58,908 nucleotides of DNA from Paracoccus sp. MKU1 (GCF_001447385.1 NZ_LLWQ01000149.1:1-58908), one strand, 5' to 3'; shown: positions 42,098-52,388, numbered from the stretch's first letter. A program made the numbers and translations. The notes: a model not told the origin generated them from the sequence alone.

Positions 42098-42286
42098 ATG
42101 ACGAGAACACCCCGCGATCCCAAAAGCGACACACGCGAAGCGCGGCTCAAGGCGGCGCTGCGGGCCAATCTCGCGCGGCGCAAGGCCCAGGGGCGCGTGC
42201 GAGCCGGGACATCGGCAGAAACCACGAACGAGCAGCACGGGCCAGAGATGCCGCCGAACGGACAGGCGCCCGGGAACGAGGAATAG
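42098..42286 (+). CDS. Small basic protein upstream of murA
   Basis: A 62-aa hydrophilic protein (MTRTPRDPKSDTREARLKAA then LRANLARRKAQGRVRAG...). AAAGG precedes the ATG, and the stop abuts the murA start directly. The N-terminal half forms a charged helix. The function is unknown; its position before murA suggests co-expression. Confidence 0.6.
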   Translation: MTRTPRDPKSDTREARLKAALRANLARRKAQGRVRAGTSAETTNEQHGPEMPPNGQAPGNEE

Positions 42287-43570
42287 ATGGACCAGATCAT
42301 TGTAAGGGGGAACGGGCCGCTCAAGGGCGAGATCCCGATCGCCGGCGCCAAGAATGCCTGCCTGGCGCTGATGCCGGCGACGCTGCTCACCGACCAGCCG
42401 CTGACGCTGACCAATGCGCCGCGACTCTCCGACATCCGCACCATGACCGCGCTCTTGCAATCGCTCGGGGCCGAGGTAGCCAGCCTTCAGGACGGCCAGG
42501 TGCTGGCGCTGTCGAGCCACGACCTGACCAGCCATCGGGCCGATTACGACATCGTGCGCAAGATGCGTGCCTCGATCCTGGTGCTGGGGCCGATGCTGGC
42601 GCGGGACGGCCATGCCGTGGTCTCGCTGCCCGGCGGCTGCGCCATCGGTGCCCGGCCGGTGGACCTGCACCTGCGCGCGCTGGAGGCGATGGGGGCGGAA
42701 CTCGACCTGCGCGAGGGCTACGTCCATGCCAAGGCGCCCTCGGGCGGGCTCAGGGGCGCGGTGATCGACTTCCCGCTGGTCTCGGTCGGGGCGACCGAGA
42801 ACGCGCTGATGGCGGCGACGCTGGCAAGGGGCACGACCGTCATCAACAACGCCGCGCGCGAGCCCGAGATCGTGGACCTGGCCGAATGCCTGCGCCGCAT
42901 GGGCGCGCAGATCGAAGGGGAGGGGACATCGACCATCACCGTCGAGGGCGTGCAGGCGCTGGGCGGCGCCACGCATCCGGTGGTGACGGACCGGATCGAG
43001 CTGGGCACCTACATGCTGGCCCCGGCGATCTGCGGCGGCGAGGTCGAATGCCTGGGCGGCCGCATCGACCTGGTCGCGGCCTTCTGCGAGAAGCTGGACG
43101 AGGCGGGCATCGAGGTGATCGAGACCGGGCGCGGGCTGAAGGTCTCGCGCAAGAACGGCCGTGTCCGCGCGGTCGATGTGGTCACCGAGCCCTTCCCGGG
43201 CTTCCCGACCGATCTTCAGGCGCAGATGATGGCGCTGCTCTGCACTGCCGAGGGCACTTCGGTGCTGGAGGAGAGAATTTTCGAGAACCGCTTCATGCAT
43301 GCCCCGGAACTGGCGCGCATGGGCGCCCGGATCGAGGTGCATGGCGGCCATGCCACTGTGCATGGCGTCGAGAAGCTGCGCGGTGCCCCGGTGATGGCGA
43401 CCGACCTGCGCGCCTCGGTCAGCCTGATCCTCGCCGGGCTCGCCGCCGAGGGCGAGACCATCGTCAGCCGCGTCTATCACCTCGACCGCGGCTACGAGAA
43501 GGTGGTGCGCAAGCTGCGCGGCGTCGGCGCCGATATCGAACGCATCAAGGAGGTTCCCGCCGATGGCTGA
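42287..43570 (+). CDS. murA: UDP-N-acetylglucosamine 1-carboxyvinyltransferase
   Basis: A 427-aa enolpyruvyl transferase that transfers enolpyruvate from PEP to UDP-GlcNAc, the first committed step of peptidoglycan synthesis in the cytoplasm. [20 protein letters not shown] at the N-terminus has the conserved Lys-Asn. The PEP-reactive Cys is in [20 protein letters not shown]. The substrate Asp is in [14 protein letters not shown] near the end. It overlaps the DUF2948 gene by 8 bp. Length and motifs are normal. Confidence 0.97.
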   Translation: MDQIIVRGNGPLKGEIPIAGAKNACLALMPATLLTDQPLTLTNAPRLSDIRTMTALLQSLGAEVASLQDGQVLALSSHDLTSHRADYDIVRKMRASILVLGPMLARDGHAVVSLPGGCAIGARPVDLHLRALEAMGAELDLREGYVHAKAPSGGLRGAVIDFPLVSVGATENALMAATLARGTTVINNAAREPEIVDLAECLRRMGAQIEGEGTSTITVEGVQALGGATHPVVTDRIELGTYMLAPAICGGEVECLGGRIDLVAAFCEKLDEAGIEVIETGRGLKVSRKNGRVRAVDVVTEPFPGFPTDLQAQMMALLCTAEGTSVLEERIFENRFMHAPELARMGARIEVHGGHATVHGVEKLRGAPVMATDLRASVSLILAGLAAEGETIVSRVYHLDRGYEKVVRKLRGVGADIERIKEVPADG

Positions 43571-44042
43571 CGCCCGTTTCACCGATGCCGATCCCGCGCC
43601 GCTGGCGCTGCTGGCCAGCGATGCCGACGACCTGACCGTGATCTCGGCCCTGGTGCAGGACGCGATCCTGCCGGTGTCCGAGATCGTCTATGACGCCCGC
43701 CATCGCCAGCTGGCGCTGCTCCTGAACCGCTTTCGCTGGGAGGATGCCGAACTGGCCCGCCGCGACGGCCGCCCCTACGAGCGGGTGCGCGCGGTGCTGC
43801 TGATCTCGGACGTGCAGCGGGTGCTGAGCGATGGCATCGACCGCAAGGATCAGGACCTGATCCTGGAGCTGCTGGCGCTGAGCTGGCAGGCGGGCGAGGA
43901 CGGCACCGGCAGGCTGCTGCTGGAATTCGCCGGCGACGGCACGCTGGCGGTCGAGGCGGAGTGCCTGAATGTCGAGCTGCGCGACGTGACGCGGCCCTAT
44001 ATCGCCCCCTCGCGCCGCGCGCCCCAGCATCCCGACAGTTGA
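43563..44042 (+). CDS. DUF2948 family protein
   Basis: A 159-aa protein ([20 protein letters not shown] then [20 protein letters not shown]) of the DUF2948 family found in alphaproteobacteria. [20 protein letters not shown] and [20 protein letters not shown] are typical. The function is unknown. It overlaps murA and precedes hisD, a conserved Rhodobacteraceae order. Confidence 0.88.
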   Translation: MADARFTDADPAPLALLASDADDLTVISALVQDAILPVSEIVYDARHRQLALLLNRFRWEDAELARRDGRPYERVRAVLLISDVQRVLSDGIDRKDQDLILELLALSWQAGEDGTGRLLLEFAGDGTLAVEAECLNVELRDVTRPYIAPSRRAPQHPDS

Positions 44043-44243
44043 TCCGCCGCCTCCGGGCCGGGCGCCGCGCCGGTTGCGCGGCTGCATGGGTATTTGGGCA
44101 ACGAAGAAGGACCTCTGGCTTCTCGGTTCCCCAAATGCTCGAATCCGGCCCCCCATCCAGCGCCGAAGGCCAGGTTCAGCCATCGCCGCTTGAGCCCCTT
44201 GCCCGCAGCCGCTAACAAGGGCGGGTCATTGAAGGCCCGAGCC

Positions 44244-45554
44244 ATGCCCATCCATCTTTCCACCGCCCAGCCCGATTTTGCCGAACGCTTCTCGGCGCTT
44301 CTGTCCATGAAGCGCGAGGATGCGGCGGATGTGAACGATGCCGTTGCGGCGATCATCGCCGATGTGCGGGCGCGGGGCGATGCCGCGTTGGCCGAGTTGA
44401 CGGGGCGTTTCGACCGCCTGGCGCTGACGCCGGAAACGCTGGCCTTCTCGGCGGAGGAGATCGCTGCGGAGACGGCGAAGGTCTCGGCCGAGGATCGCGC
44501 CGCGCTGGCCATGGCCGCGAACCGCATCCGGGCCTATCACGCCCGACAGATGCCCGACGATCTCGGCTGGACCGATCCCGAGGGCGCTACTCTGGGGTGG
44601 CGCTGGACACCGGTCTCGGCCGCCGGTCTCTATGTGCCGGGCGGGCAGGCGAGCTATCCCTCCTCGGTGCTGATGAATGCCATTCCCGCGCGGGTGGCGG
44701 GGGTCGAGCGGCTGGTGATCTGCGTGCCGACGCCCGGCGGCGTGGTGAACCCGCTGGTGCTGCTGGCGGCCGAGCTTGCCGGGGTGGACGAGATCTACCG
44801 CATCGGCGGCGCACAGGCGATCGCCGCCATGGCTTACGGCACCGAAACCATCCGGCCGGTGGACAAGATCACCGGGCCGGGGAATGCCTATGTCGCGGCG
44901 GCCAAGCGGCAGGTCTTCGGCCGTGTCGGCATCGACATGATCGCCGGTCCCTCCGAGGTGCTGATCATCGCCGAGGGCGCGCAGAACCCTGAATGGCTGG
45001 CGCTGGACCTGCTGGCGCAGGCCGAGCATGACGCCGATGCCCAGTCGATCCTCATTACTCCGGACGCGGCGCTGGCCGGTGCCGTGGTGGCCGAGGTCGA
45101 ACGCATCCTGCCGACCCTGCCGCGCGCCGCCGTGGCCGGGGCGAGCTGGCGCGACTATGGCACGGTGATCGTCACCCGCGATCTCGACGAGGCGGCGGCG
45201 CTTTCGGATCGGCTGGCGCCCGAGCATCTGGAGCTTTGCGTCGACGATCCCGAGGCGCTGGCGCACAAGACCCGCCATGCCGGGGCGATCTTCCTGGGCG
45301 GCTGGACGCCCGAGGCGGTGGGCGATTACGTCAGCGGCCCGAATCACGTCCTGCCGACCGCGCGTTCGGCGCGGTTTTCCTCGGGCCTGTCGGTGATGGA
45401 TTTCCTCAAGCGCACCACCATGGCCCGGCTTTCACCCGAGGCACTGGGAGCGATCGGCCCGGCGGCGGTGCGGTTGGCCGAATCCGAGGGCTTGTCGGCG
45501 CATGGCCGCTCGGTTTCGGCACGGCTGGCGGTTCTCAACAGGGGGCAGACATGA
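44244..45554 (+). CDS. hisD: Histidinol dehydrogenase
   Basis: A 436-aa zinc enzyme catalysing the last two oxidations of histidine synthesis (histidinol to histidine). The hallmark is KITGPGNAYVAAAKRQVFGR then VGIDMIAGPSEVLIIAE. Zinc-ligand regions QAEHDADAQS and GPNHVLPTARSARFSSGLSV are present. ATG 44244 with GAAGG upstream gives the standard length; the longer open frame upstream is not conserved. It overlaps the UPF0262 gene by ATGA. Confidence 0.96.
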   Translation: MPIHLSTAQPDFAERFSALLSMKREDAADVNDAVAAIIADVRARGDAALAELTGRFDRLALTPETLAFSAEEIAAETAKVSAEDRAALAMAANRIRAYHARQMPDDLGWTDPEGATLGWRWTPVSAAGLYVPGGQASYPSSVLMNAIPARVAGVERLVICVPTPGGVVNPLVLLAAELAGVDEIYRIGGAQAIAAMAYGTETIRPVDKITGPGNAYVAAAKRQVFGRVGIDMIAGPSEVLIIAEGAQNPEWLALDLLAQAEHDADAQSILITPDAALAGAVVAEVERILPTLPRAAVAGASWRDYGTVIVTRDLDEAAALSDRLAPEHLELCVDDPEALAHKTRHAGAIFLGGWTPEAVGDYVSGPNHVLPTARSARFSSGLSVMDFLKRTTMARLSPEALGAIGPAAVRLAESEGLSAHGRSVSARLAVLNRGQT

Positions 45555-46039
45555 GCCAGTCCACGAATCGGCTGTGCCGGATCGATATCGACGATAGCGC
45601 CCTGCCGCCGCCCACGCCCGAGCTTGAGCAGGACCGCCGCGTCGCGGTTTTCGATCTGCTCGAAGACAACAGCTTCGTCCTGCCCGGCCGCGAGGGGCAG
45701 GAGCCTCCGGCCGGTCCCTATGCGCTGGCGCTGGCGGTGCGCGAGCGGCGCCTGGTCTTCGACATTGCGACCGAATCGGGCAGCAAGGTGGCCGAGTTTC
45801 ATCTGTCGCTGGGTCCGTTCCGGCAGACGGTCAAGGATTACTTCCAGATCTGCACCAGCTATTTCGATGCGGTGAAGCGCCTGCCGCCGGCGCAGATCGA
45901 AGCCATCGACATGGCCCGGCGCGGTATCCACAACGAGGGCGCCCGCACCCTGCAAGAGCGGCTGGAGGGCAAGGCCGAGGTCGATATCGACACCGCCCGG
46001 CGCCTGTTCACCCTGATCTGCGCCCTGGTTCCGGGGTGA
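45551..46039 (+). CDS. UPF0262 family protein
   Basis: A 162-aa member of the uncharacterised UPF0262 family: LCRIDIDDSALPPPTPELEQ then DRRVAVFDLLEDNSFVLPG; later FRQTVKDYFQICTSYFDAVK and RRGIHNEGARTLQERLEGKA. It is coupled to hisD (ATGA). The function is unknown, but the hisD-UPF0262-phosphatase order is conserved among Rhodobacteraceae. Confidence 0.92.
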   Translation: MSQSTNRLCRIDIDDSALPPPTPELEQDRRVAVFDLLEDNSFVLPGREGQEPPAGPYALALAVRERRLVFDIATESGSKVAEFHLSLGPFRQTVKDYFQICTSYFDAVKRLPPAQIEAIDMARRGIHNEGARTLQERLEGKAEVDIDTARRLFTLICALVPG

Positions 46040-46042
46040 TTC

Positions 46043-46501
46043 GTGGCCGGACCGATTCCTCATTCGGTGCTGTTTTGCTGCGATCACAACGCCATCCGTT
46101 CCCCCATGGCCGAGGGGATGATGAAGAAATTCTATGGCCGCGCCGCCTATGTGCAGTCGGCCGGGGTCAAGAACGACATGGAGATCGACGGTTTCGCCAT
46201 CGCCGTCTGCAAGGAGATCGGCGTCGAGCTTTCGACCCATCGCGCGCGCTCCTTCGAAGAGATGAAGGCCTGGGGCGATGACCTGACCAGCTTCGATCTG
46301 GTGATTGCCCTGTCCCCCGCCAGCCAGAGGCAAGCCCTTGAACTGACGCGGGTTTCGCATCTTGATGTGGAGTATTGGCCGATCATGGACCCCAGCGGCC
46401 TGGCCGAGGGGCGCGAGGCCAAGCTGGCGCTGTACCGCACCGTGCGCGACCAGATCCGCAAGCGGATGATCGAACGCTTCGGCCCACCGACCGAATGCTG
46501 A
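46043..46501 (+). CDS. Low-molecular-weight phosphotyrosine phosphatase-like protein
   Basis: A 152-aa protein with the LMW-PTP phosphate loop FCCDHNAIRSPMAEGMMKKF (C-x5-R-S). A candidate acid Asp is in YWPIMDPSGLAEG near residue 112. GTG 46043 lies 4 bp after the UPF0262 stop. It could be a protein phosphatase or an arsenate-reductase-like enzyme; the context with hisD favours neither. Confidence 0.88.
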   Translation: MAGPIPHSVLFCCDHNAIRSPMAEGMMKKFYGRAAYVQSAGVKNDMEIDGFAIAVCKEIGVELSTHRARSFEEMKAWGDDLTSFDLVIALSPASQRQALELTRVSHLDVEYWPIMDPSGLAEGREAKLALYRTVRDQIRKRMIERFGPPTEC

Positions 46502-46580
46502 GGAAAAATCTCCGCGCGCTAACGGAATCTTAGCCTATTGGCGCAATGCTGCCGGAAATCCTTTGCAGGAGCTTTCCGGG

Positions 46581-47117
46581 ATGACCGAAATCCAACGGCT
46601 GCACCACGATCTCGAATGGGCAATGCGGGCGATGGGCACGCATCGCGCGGTGCTCATTCTCGATCTCGCGGGCCATATCGTCGCAGTGAACCAGAGCTAT
46701 CTTGGCATGTGCGGCTATCGGCGAGAGGAGTTGATCGGCCGGCCGGTGATGATTCTGCTGGATCCTTCGGAAAAGGGGCCGAACCGGCTCTGGCGCATGC
46801 TGGAGACGTCGGATGGGCGCGTGTCGCGCCTGCATGGTCTGGCGCAGATTGCCAAATCGGGGCGCCGGTTCCGGGTCGATGCGCGCATCTGTCCGATTCG
46901 CGACGACGACGGCCAGGTCTGCCTGAACGTGCTGTTCCTGCGCGAACCCACGGAGGAGGCAGGGCCTGCGCGCCTCCACTTGCCCCAGATAGTGGGTGCG
47001 GCAGAGGTGATCCGTCTGCCCGCGCGGGGGCCGGTCGAGCCGCGGCCACGACCCGTCCAACTCGGCAAGCCTCGGACTGGCATGGCCTTTCACCCGCGCT
47101 TGCGCTGCGAACCTTGA
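46581..47117 (+). CDS. PAS-domain protein
   Basis: A 178-aa soluble protein with a single PAS sensor domain (~15-125): HRAVLILDLAGHIVAVNQSY then LGMCGYRREELIGRPVMILL, and FRVDARICPIRDDDGQVCLN. The C-terminal 50 residues are Pro/Arg-rich without an output domain. AGGAG precedes ATG 46581. It may be a partner protein in signalling; no kinase or EAL/GGDEF domain is attached. Confidence 0.82.
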   Translation: MTEIQRLHHDLEWAMRAMGTHRAVLILDLAGHIVAVNQSYLGMCGYRREELIGRPVMILLDPSEKGPNRLWRMLETSDGRVSRLHGLAQIAKSGRRFRVDARICPIRDDDGQVCLNVLFLREPTEEAGPARLHLPQIVGAAEVIRLPARGPVEPRPRPVQLGKPRTGMAFHPRLRCEP

Positions 47118-47155
47118 TGGATGGCGAGCCTTTCGTGCTACCGGCCGGGGGGCTC

Positions 47156-48958
47156 TCAGACGACGACTGCCGCGCCCTCGGTGGCGGGCCCGACATTACG
47201 GCGGAAGGCGGCGAAAAGCTCCCGCCCCAGCCCCTCGGCCGAATGCGAGGGGTCATGTTCGGCCGGCGCGCGATCCTCGAAATCGGGGACGAGGCAAGTC
47301 AGCGTGCCGGCCACCGCATCGAGCCGGATCGGGTCGCCATCGCGGAGGCGCGCCAACGGTCCGCCATCGGCCGCCTCGGGCGAGATATGGATTGCTGCGG
47401 GCACCTTGCCCGACGCGCCGGACATGCGGCCGTCGGTGACCAGCGCCACCCGCAAGCCGCGATCTTGCAGCACGGCCAAGGTAGGGGTCAGCGAATGCAG
47501 TTCGGGCATGCCATTGGCACGGGGGCCCTGGAAGCGGACGACGACCACGACATCCTCGGTGAACTCGCCGCGCTTGAAGGCGGCCTTGACTTCATCCTGG
47601 TCGGAGAACACCCGGGCGGGGGCTTCGATGACATGGCGCTCGGGGGCCACGGCCGAGACCTTGATGACGCCCCGGCCCAGATTGCCGGAAAGCTGCTTCA
47701 ACCCCCCGGTCGGGGCGAAAGGATCGGCGGCTGGACGCAGGATCTTGTCGTTCAGCGTCTCGCGCGCGCCCTCGACCCATTCGATCCGGCCCTCCTTCAG
47801 CCGGGGCTCCTGGGCATATTGCCCGAGACCGCCGCCGGCGATGGTGCGCACGTCCTCGTGCAGCAGTCCGGCTTCCAGCAATTGGCCGATCATGTAGCCA
47901 AGGCCGCCAGCGGCATGGAAGTGGTTCACGTCGGCCAGGCCGTTGGGATAGACCCGGGCCATCAGCGGCACGGTCTCGGAGAGATCATGGAAATCCTCGA
48001 GGTCCAGGATCACCCCCGCCGCCCGCGCCATGGCCGGCAGGTGCAGCACCAGGTTGGTCGAGCCGCCGGTCGCCATCAGCCCGACGATGCCGTTGACGAA
48101 GGCGCGCTCGTCCAGCACCTCGCCCGCCGGCAGGTAGTCGTTGCCCAGCCGGGTGATCGCGGCCGCGCGCTGGACGGCAGCGACGGTCAGGGCCTCGCGC
48201 AAAGGCGTGTTCGGATTGACGAAGCTGGAGCCGGGCAGGTGCAGGCCCATGAACTCCATCAGCATCTGGTTGGTGTTCGCCGTGCCGTAGAAGGTGCAGG
48301 TGCCGGGGGCGTGATAGCTGGCCATCTCGGCGGCCATCAGCGCCTCGCGCCCGACCTCGCCGGTGGCGAATTGCTGGCGGACCTTGGACTTCTCGTCATT
48401 GGGCAGGCCCGAGGGCATCGGCCCGGCCGGAACGAAGACCGCCGGAATATGGCCGAAGGTGCCGGCGGCGATGATCAGCCCCGGCACGATCTTGTCGCAG
48501 ACGCCGAGATAAAGCGCCGCATCGAAGGTGTCATGCGTCAGCGCCACGCCCGAGGCCAGCGCGATCACGTCTCGGGAAAACAGCGACAGTTCCATTCCCG
48601 GCCGGCCTTGCGTGACGCCGTCGCACATAGCCGGCACGCCGCCCGCCACCTGCGCCGTGGCGCCCGCGGCATGGGCGGCCTGCCGGATCAGGTCGGGGTA
48701 ACGCTCATAGGGCTGATGGGCTGAGAGCATGTCGTTATAGGCGGTGACGATGCCGATGTTCGGCTTGCGGGTGGTGGCAAGATCCTGCTTGTCCGGCATG
48801 GCGGCATAGGCATGGGCCTGGTTGCCGCAGGACAGATGCGCACGGCGCGGCCCGTCCTCGGCGGCGCGGGCGATCTTGGCCAGATAGGCGCTGCGGCTAT
48901 GGATCGAACGCTCGCGGATGCGGTCGGTCACCCGGTCGATGGTGGCGTGCAGGGTCAT
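47156..48958 (-). CDS. edd: 6-phosphogluconate dehydratase
   Basis: A 600-aa Fe-S dehydratase of the IlvD/Edd family, converting 6-phosphogluconate to KDPG in the Entner-Doudoroff pathway. Cluster-ligand regions are [31 protein letters not shown] and [30 protein letters not shown] lies in the middle. ATG 48958 follows AGGAG at 8-9 bp, which places the shared operator 32 bp upstream. The eda aldolase gene is not in this window. Confidence 0.96.
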   Translation of the reverse strand: MTLHATIDRVTDRIRERSIHSRSAYLAKIARAAEDGPRRAHLSCGNQAHAYAAMPDKQDLATTRKPNIGIVTAYNDMLSAHQPYERYPDLIRQAAHAAGATAQVAGGVPAMCDGVTQGRPGMELSLFSRDVIALASGVALTHDTFDAALYLGVCDKIVPGLIIAAGTFGHIPAVFVPAGPMPSGLPNDEKSKVRQQFATGEVGREALMAAEMASYHAPGTCTFYGTANTNQMLMEFMGLHLPGSSFVNPNTPLREALTVAAVQRAAAITRLGNDYLPAGEVLDERAFVNGIVGLMATGGSTNLVLHLPAMARAAGVILDLEDFHDLSETVPLMARVYPNGLADVNHFHAAGGLGYMIGQLLEAGLLHEDVRTIAGGGLGQYAQEPRLKEGRIEWVEGARETLNDKILRPAADPFAPTGGLKQLSGNLGRGVIKVSAVAPERHVIEAPARVFSDQDEVKAAFKRGEFTEDVVVVVRFQGPRANGMPELHSLTPTLAVLQDRGLRVALVTDGRMSGASGKVPAAIHISPEAADGGPLARLRDGDPIRLDAVAGTLTCLVPDFEDRAPAEHDPSHSAEGLGRELFAAFRRNVGPATEGAAVVV

Positions 48959-48989
48959 GGCTCGCTTCTCCTTTGGCGCCAATGTAGCC

Positions 48990-49003
48990 TGTTAGCGGTA
49001 ACA
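48990..49003. promoter_or_regulatory. Operator before edd
   Basis: TGTTAGCGGTAACA is the reverse complement of the 14-bp site in front of zwf. The near-palindrome with CG in the centre is of the LacI/GntR-gluconate type. It indicates one repressor controlling edd and the zwf operon. Confidence 0.72.
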
Positions 49004-49073
49004 TTGCAACCGGCCTGCTCTTGCCCGCGGGCGCGTGCCGTGGCAATCCTGCCCCGTTTTGCACGAGGCCGCC

Positions 49074-50270
49074 ATGACCGCCGATCTGCCCATCATCCGA
49101 TTGCGTCCGAAATCCAAGCCGCAGGCGATCCGCCACGGCTTTCCCTGGGTCTTTGCCGACGAGCTGGTCACCGACCGGCGCACCCGGGCGATCCCGCCCG
49201 GCAGCTTTGCCGTGCTGGAAGATGCCGAGCGCCGGCCGCTGGGTCTGGTCACGGTGAACCCCGAATCGAAGATCATCGCCCGCGTCATGGACCCCGACCC
49301 GCAGGTGCGGATCAGCCGCGACTGGATCGCCACGCGGTTGCAGCGGGCGCTGGCGCTGCGTGAACGGCTGTTCGACGCGCCCTTCTACCGGCTGGTCCAT
49401 GCCGAGGCCGACGGGCTGCCCGGCACCATCATCGACCGGTTTGGCGATGCAGCGGTGATCCAGCCCAACGCCGCCTGGGCCGAGCGCATGGTCGAGGACA
49501 TCGCCGCCGCGCTGCGCGAGGTCGCGGGCGTCTCGACGGTGATCCTGAACGGGCAGGGCCGGGTGCGCGGGCTCGAAGGCCTGCCCGAGCGGATGGAGGT
49601 GCTGTCGGGCGAGGTTTCCGGCCCGGTCGAGGTGCCGATGAACGGTGCCATCTACCTGGCCGACCTGACGCAGGGGCAAAAGACCGGGCTGTTCTACGAC
49701 CAGCGCCCGAACCATGCTTTTGCGCAGCGGCTGGCGCAGGGTCAGCGCGTGCTGGACGTGTTCTCGCATGTCGGCGGCTTCGGCCTTGCCGCGCTGGCGG
49801 CTGGCGCGGCCCACGCCACCTGTGTCGATGGCTCGGCCGCAGCGCTGGACCTGGCGCAGGGTGGTGCGCGCGCCATGGGCGCCGAGTCGCGACTGACCAC
49901 CCGGCAGGGCGACGCCTTCGAGCAGATGGAGGCGCTGGCCGCCGAGGGTGCGCAGTTCGACCTGGTGATCTGCGACCCGCCGGCCTTCGCGCCCTCGAAA
50001 CCGGCGCTGGAGGCGGGCCTGCGCGCCTATGAGCGGGTGGCGAAGCTGGCCGCGCCGCTGGTGGCGCCGGGCGGCTATCTGGGGCTGTGCTCGTGCAGCC
50101 ATGCCGCCGACCTGACCGCGTTCCGCAATGCCAGCGCCCGCGGCATCGGCCGAGGCGGGCGGCGGATGCAGCTTCTGCATACCGGACAGGCAGGCCCGGA
50201 CCATCCCACGCTGCCGCAATTGGCCGAGACCGGCTATCTCAAGGCGCTGTTCTTCCGGCTGGACGGATGA
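49074..50270 (+). CDS. RlmI-like class I rRNA large-subunit methyltransferase
   Basis: A 398-aa protein of the RlmI/YccW family. An N-terminal PUA domain (IIRLRPKSKPQAIRHGFPWV) is followed by GLPGTIIDRFGD and the SAM-binding core DLTQGQKTGLFYDQRPNHAF, VLDVFSHVGGFGLAALAAGA, with catalytic-site motif LVICDPPAFAPSK and SCSHAADL. In this family the product is m5C in 23S rRNA; the exact site here is inferred. ATG 49074 with GAGG upstream; the stop overlaps the PIN gene. Confidence 0.9.
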   Translation: MTADLPIIRLRPKSKPQAIRHGFPWVFADELVTDRRTRAIPPGSFAVLEDAERRPLGLVTVNPESKIIARVMDPDPQVRISRDWIATRLQRALALRERLFDAPFYRLVHAEADGLPGTIIDRFGDAAVIQPNAAWAERMVEDIAAALREVAGVSTVILNGQGRVRGLEGLPERMEVLSGEVSGPVEVPMNGAIYLADLTQGQKTGLFYDQRPNHAFAQRLAQGQRVLDVFSHVGGFGLAALAAGAAHATCVDGSAAALDLAQGGARAMGAESRLTTRQGDAFEQMEALAAEGAQFDLVICDPPAFAPSKPALEAGLRAYERVAKLAAPLVAPGGYLGLCSCSHAADLTAFRNASARGIGRGGRRMQLLHTGQAGPDHPTLPQLAETGYLKALFFRLDG

Positions 50271-50860
50271 AGGCGGTTCTGGACGCCTGTGTGCTGTTTC
50301 CGACCGTGCTGCGGGAAATCCTGGTGGACACGGCGGCGGCGGGGCTGTTCCAACCGGTCTGGTCGCGGCGCATCCTGGACGAATGGTGCCATGCTGCCAC
50401 TCGGCAGGGTGCCGAGGCCGGGGTCGAGATCGCGCTGCTGGAATCGCGCTTTCCGCAGGCGCTGGTCGAGCCGGGGCAGGGCGCAGGCGGCCTCGACCTG
50501 CCCGATCCGGCCGACCGGCATGTGGTCGAATGCGCGCTGGCGGCGGGGGCCGAGGCCATCGTCACCGCGAATCTGCGCGACTTTCCGCGCGGCGCGCTGG
50601 CCTCGGTCGGGCTCAGGGCGATCCATCCGGACGAATTCCTGCGCGACCTCTATCTGCGGGCGCCCGAAGCCGTGCTGGCCGCCGTCGCGGCGACCGAGGC
50701 GCGGGCTCGCGCCGCCGGCGGCGACATGACCCACAAGGAGGTGATGCGCCGCGCCCGCCTGCCGCGCCTGGCCAAGGCCATCGCCCGGCTGGAGGCCTCG
50801 GGAACGGCGACATTTCCGTCGCCTGGAACCGCTATCATCCCCCCGCGCGAACAAGACTGA
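50267..50860 (+). CDS. PIN-domain protein (RSP_2648-like)
   Basis: A 197-aa protein with a PIN nuclease-like fold: MKAVLDACVLFPTVLREILV has the first acidic residue; then RRILDEWCHA and the late acid cluster DLPDPADRHVVECALAAGAE then AIVTANLRDF. PIN domains cleave RNA and often act as VapC toxins, but no antitoxin gene is next to it. It overlaps the methyltransferase gene by ATGA, so a role in RNA metabolism is as likely. Confidence 0.82.
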   Translation: MKAVLDACVLFPTVLREILVDTAAAGLFQPVWSRRILDEWCHAATRQGAEAGVEIALLESRFPQALVEPGQGAGGLDLPDPADRHVVECALAAGAEAIVTANLRDFPRGALASVGLRAIHPDEFLRDLYLRAPEAVLAAVAATEARARAAGGDMTHKEVMRRARLPRLAKAIARLEASGTATFPSPGTAIIPPREQD

Positions 50861-50886
50861 AATGAGGACGGGTTTGAAGGACTTGA

Positions 50887-50900
50887 TGTTACCGCTAACA
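50887..50900. promoter_or_regulatory. Operator before zwf
   Basis: TGTTACCGCTAACA, identical on the opposite strand to the site before edd. It is 36 bp upstream of the zwf start codon and must overlap or follow its promoter. Upstream in-frame codons for zwf would run across it, which supports the later ATG. Confidence 0.72.
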
Positions 50901-50936
50901 TCGGCTAATCGGCAGATCAGCGATGAGGAGGCAGCG

Positions 50937-52388
50937 ATGGTTTCACGCATCATTCCGGTTGAGGATTTCGACCTGGTGATCTTTGGTGCGACCGGCGACC
51001 TGGCCCGGCGCAAGATCGTGCCCGGGCTGTATCGGCGGTTCGTGGCGGGGCAGGTGCCGGACAGTGCACGCATCATCGGCGCCGCACGCACGCATCAGGA
51101 CGACGATGCCTTCCGCGCCGAGATGCGGACCGCGATCGAGGAGTTCATCGGTCCCGGCCAGGATCCGGAGCAACTTGCCGCCTTCCTGGACATGCTGGGC
51201 TATGTCGCCATCGACGCCCGTGGCACCGATGGCTGGGCGGAACTCAAGGCTCGGGTGCGTCCGGGGGTGGTGCATGCCTTCTATTTCTCGGTCGCCCCGG
51301 CGCTTTTCGGCGATATCGCCGAGCGTCTGGCCGACAACGGCATCGCCGATGCGGACAGCCGCATCGTGGTCGAAAAGCCCTTCGGCCGCGACCTTGCCAC
51401 CGCCCGCGCGCTGAACGCCACGCTGGCCCGGCATTTCGGCGAAAACCAGATCTATCGCATCGACCATTACCTGGGCAAGGAAACCGTCCAGAACCTGATG
51501 GCGGTGCGCTTCGCCAATATCCTGTTCGAGCCGCTGTGGAACGCGCAATATGTGGACCATGTCCAGATCACCGTGGCCGAGACGGTGGGTGTCGGCGGAC
51601 GCGGCGAATATTACGACCATTCCGGTGCCATGCGGGACATGGTGCAGAACCACCTGATGCAGCTTCTGTGCCTGATCGCCATGGAGCCGCCCTATCATTT
51701 CGACCCCGATGCGGTGCGCGACGAAAAGCTCAAGGTGATCCGCGCCCTGGAGCCGCTTGCGGCCGAGGACATCGTGCGCGGCCAGTATCTGGCCGGTCCC
51801 GACGGTCCCGGCTATCTGGAGGATGCGGAGAACCCGCTTTCTCGCACCGAAAGCTTCGTGGCGCTGAAGGTGCGGATCGCCAACTGGCGCTGGACCGGCA
51901 CGCCCTTCTACCTGCGCACCGGCAAGCGGCTGCGCGCGCGCACCAGCGAGATCGTCGTCACCTTCAAGGAGCCGCCGCATTCGATCTTCGACGACGGCGG
52001 TACGCACAAGGCGAACCAGCTGGTCATCAAGCTGCAACCGAACGAGGGCATGCACCTGACCGTGATGATCAAGGAACCGGGGCCGGGCGGCATGCGCCTG
52101 GTGCAGGTGCCGCTGGACATGAGCTTCGCCGATGCGCTGGGGGCCGAGGGCTCCGACATGCCCGATGCCTACGAGCGGTTGATCATGGACGTGATCCGCG
52201 GCAACCAGACCCTGTTCATGCGCGGCGACGAGGTCGAGGCCGCCTGGGCCTGGACCGACCCGATCATCGCCGCCTGGGAGGCCGGCTCGAAGCGGCCCGA
52301 GCCCTACGATCCCGGCTCCAGCGGCCCCGAGGAGGCGCTGCGCCTGCTGCATCGCGACAACCGCCGCTGGAGGGAGATTAGGCCATGA
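50937..52388 (+). CDS. zwf: Glucose-6-phosphate 1-dehydrogenase
   Basis: A 483-aa NADP-dependent dehydrogenase forming 6-phosphogluconolactone. The coenzyme motif is VIFGATGDLARRKIVPGLYR (residues ~13-32) and the substrate site RIDHYLGKETVQNLMAVRFA near 180. ATG 50937 has GAGGAGG upstream and lies after the operator. It overlaps pgl (ATGA). With pgl, pgi and edd it feeds hexose into the Entner-Doudoroff route. Confidence 0.97.
   Translation: MVSRIIPVEDFDLVIFGATGDLARRKIVPGLYRRFVAGQVPDSARIIGAARTHQDDDAFRAEMRTAIEEFIGPGQDPEQLAAFLDMLGYVAIDARGTDGWAELKARVRPGVVHAFYFSVAPALFGDIAERLADNGIADADSRIVVEKPFGRDLATARALNATLARHFGENQIYRIDHYLGKETVQNLMAVRFANILFEPLWNAQYVDHVQITVAETVGVGGRGEYYDHSGAMRDMVQNHLMQLLCLIAMEPPYHFDPDAVRDEKLKVIRALEPLAAEDIVRGQYLAGPDGPGYLEDAENPLSRTESFVALKVRIANWRWTGTPFYLRTGKRLRARTSEIVVTFKEPPHSIFDDGGTHKANQLVIKLQPNEGMHLTVMIKEPGPGGMRLVQVPLDMSFADALGAEGSDMPDAYERLIMDVIRGNQTLFMRGDEVEAAWAWTDPIIAAWEAGSKRPEPYDPGSSGPEEALRLLHRDNRRWREIRP

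Noticed and set aside
50267..50860. A VapBC toxin-antitoxin pair at the PIN gene
   Set aside because: No small antitoxin gene is next to the PIN gene; it is translationally fused to a methyltransferase gene instead.
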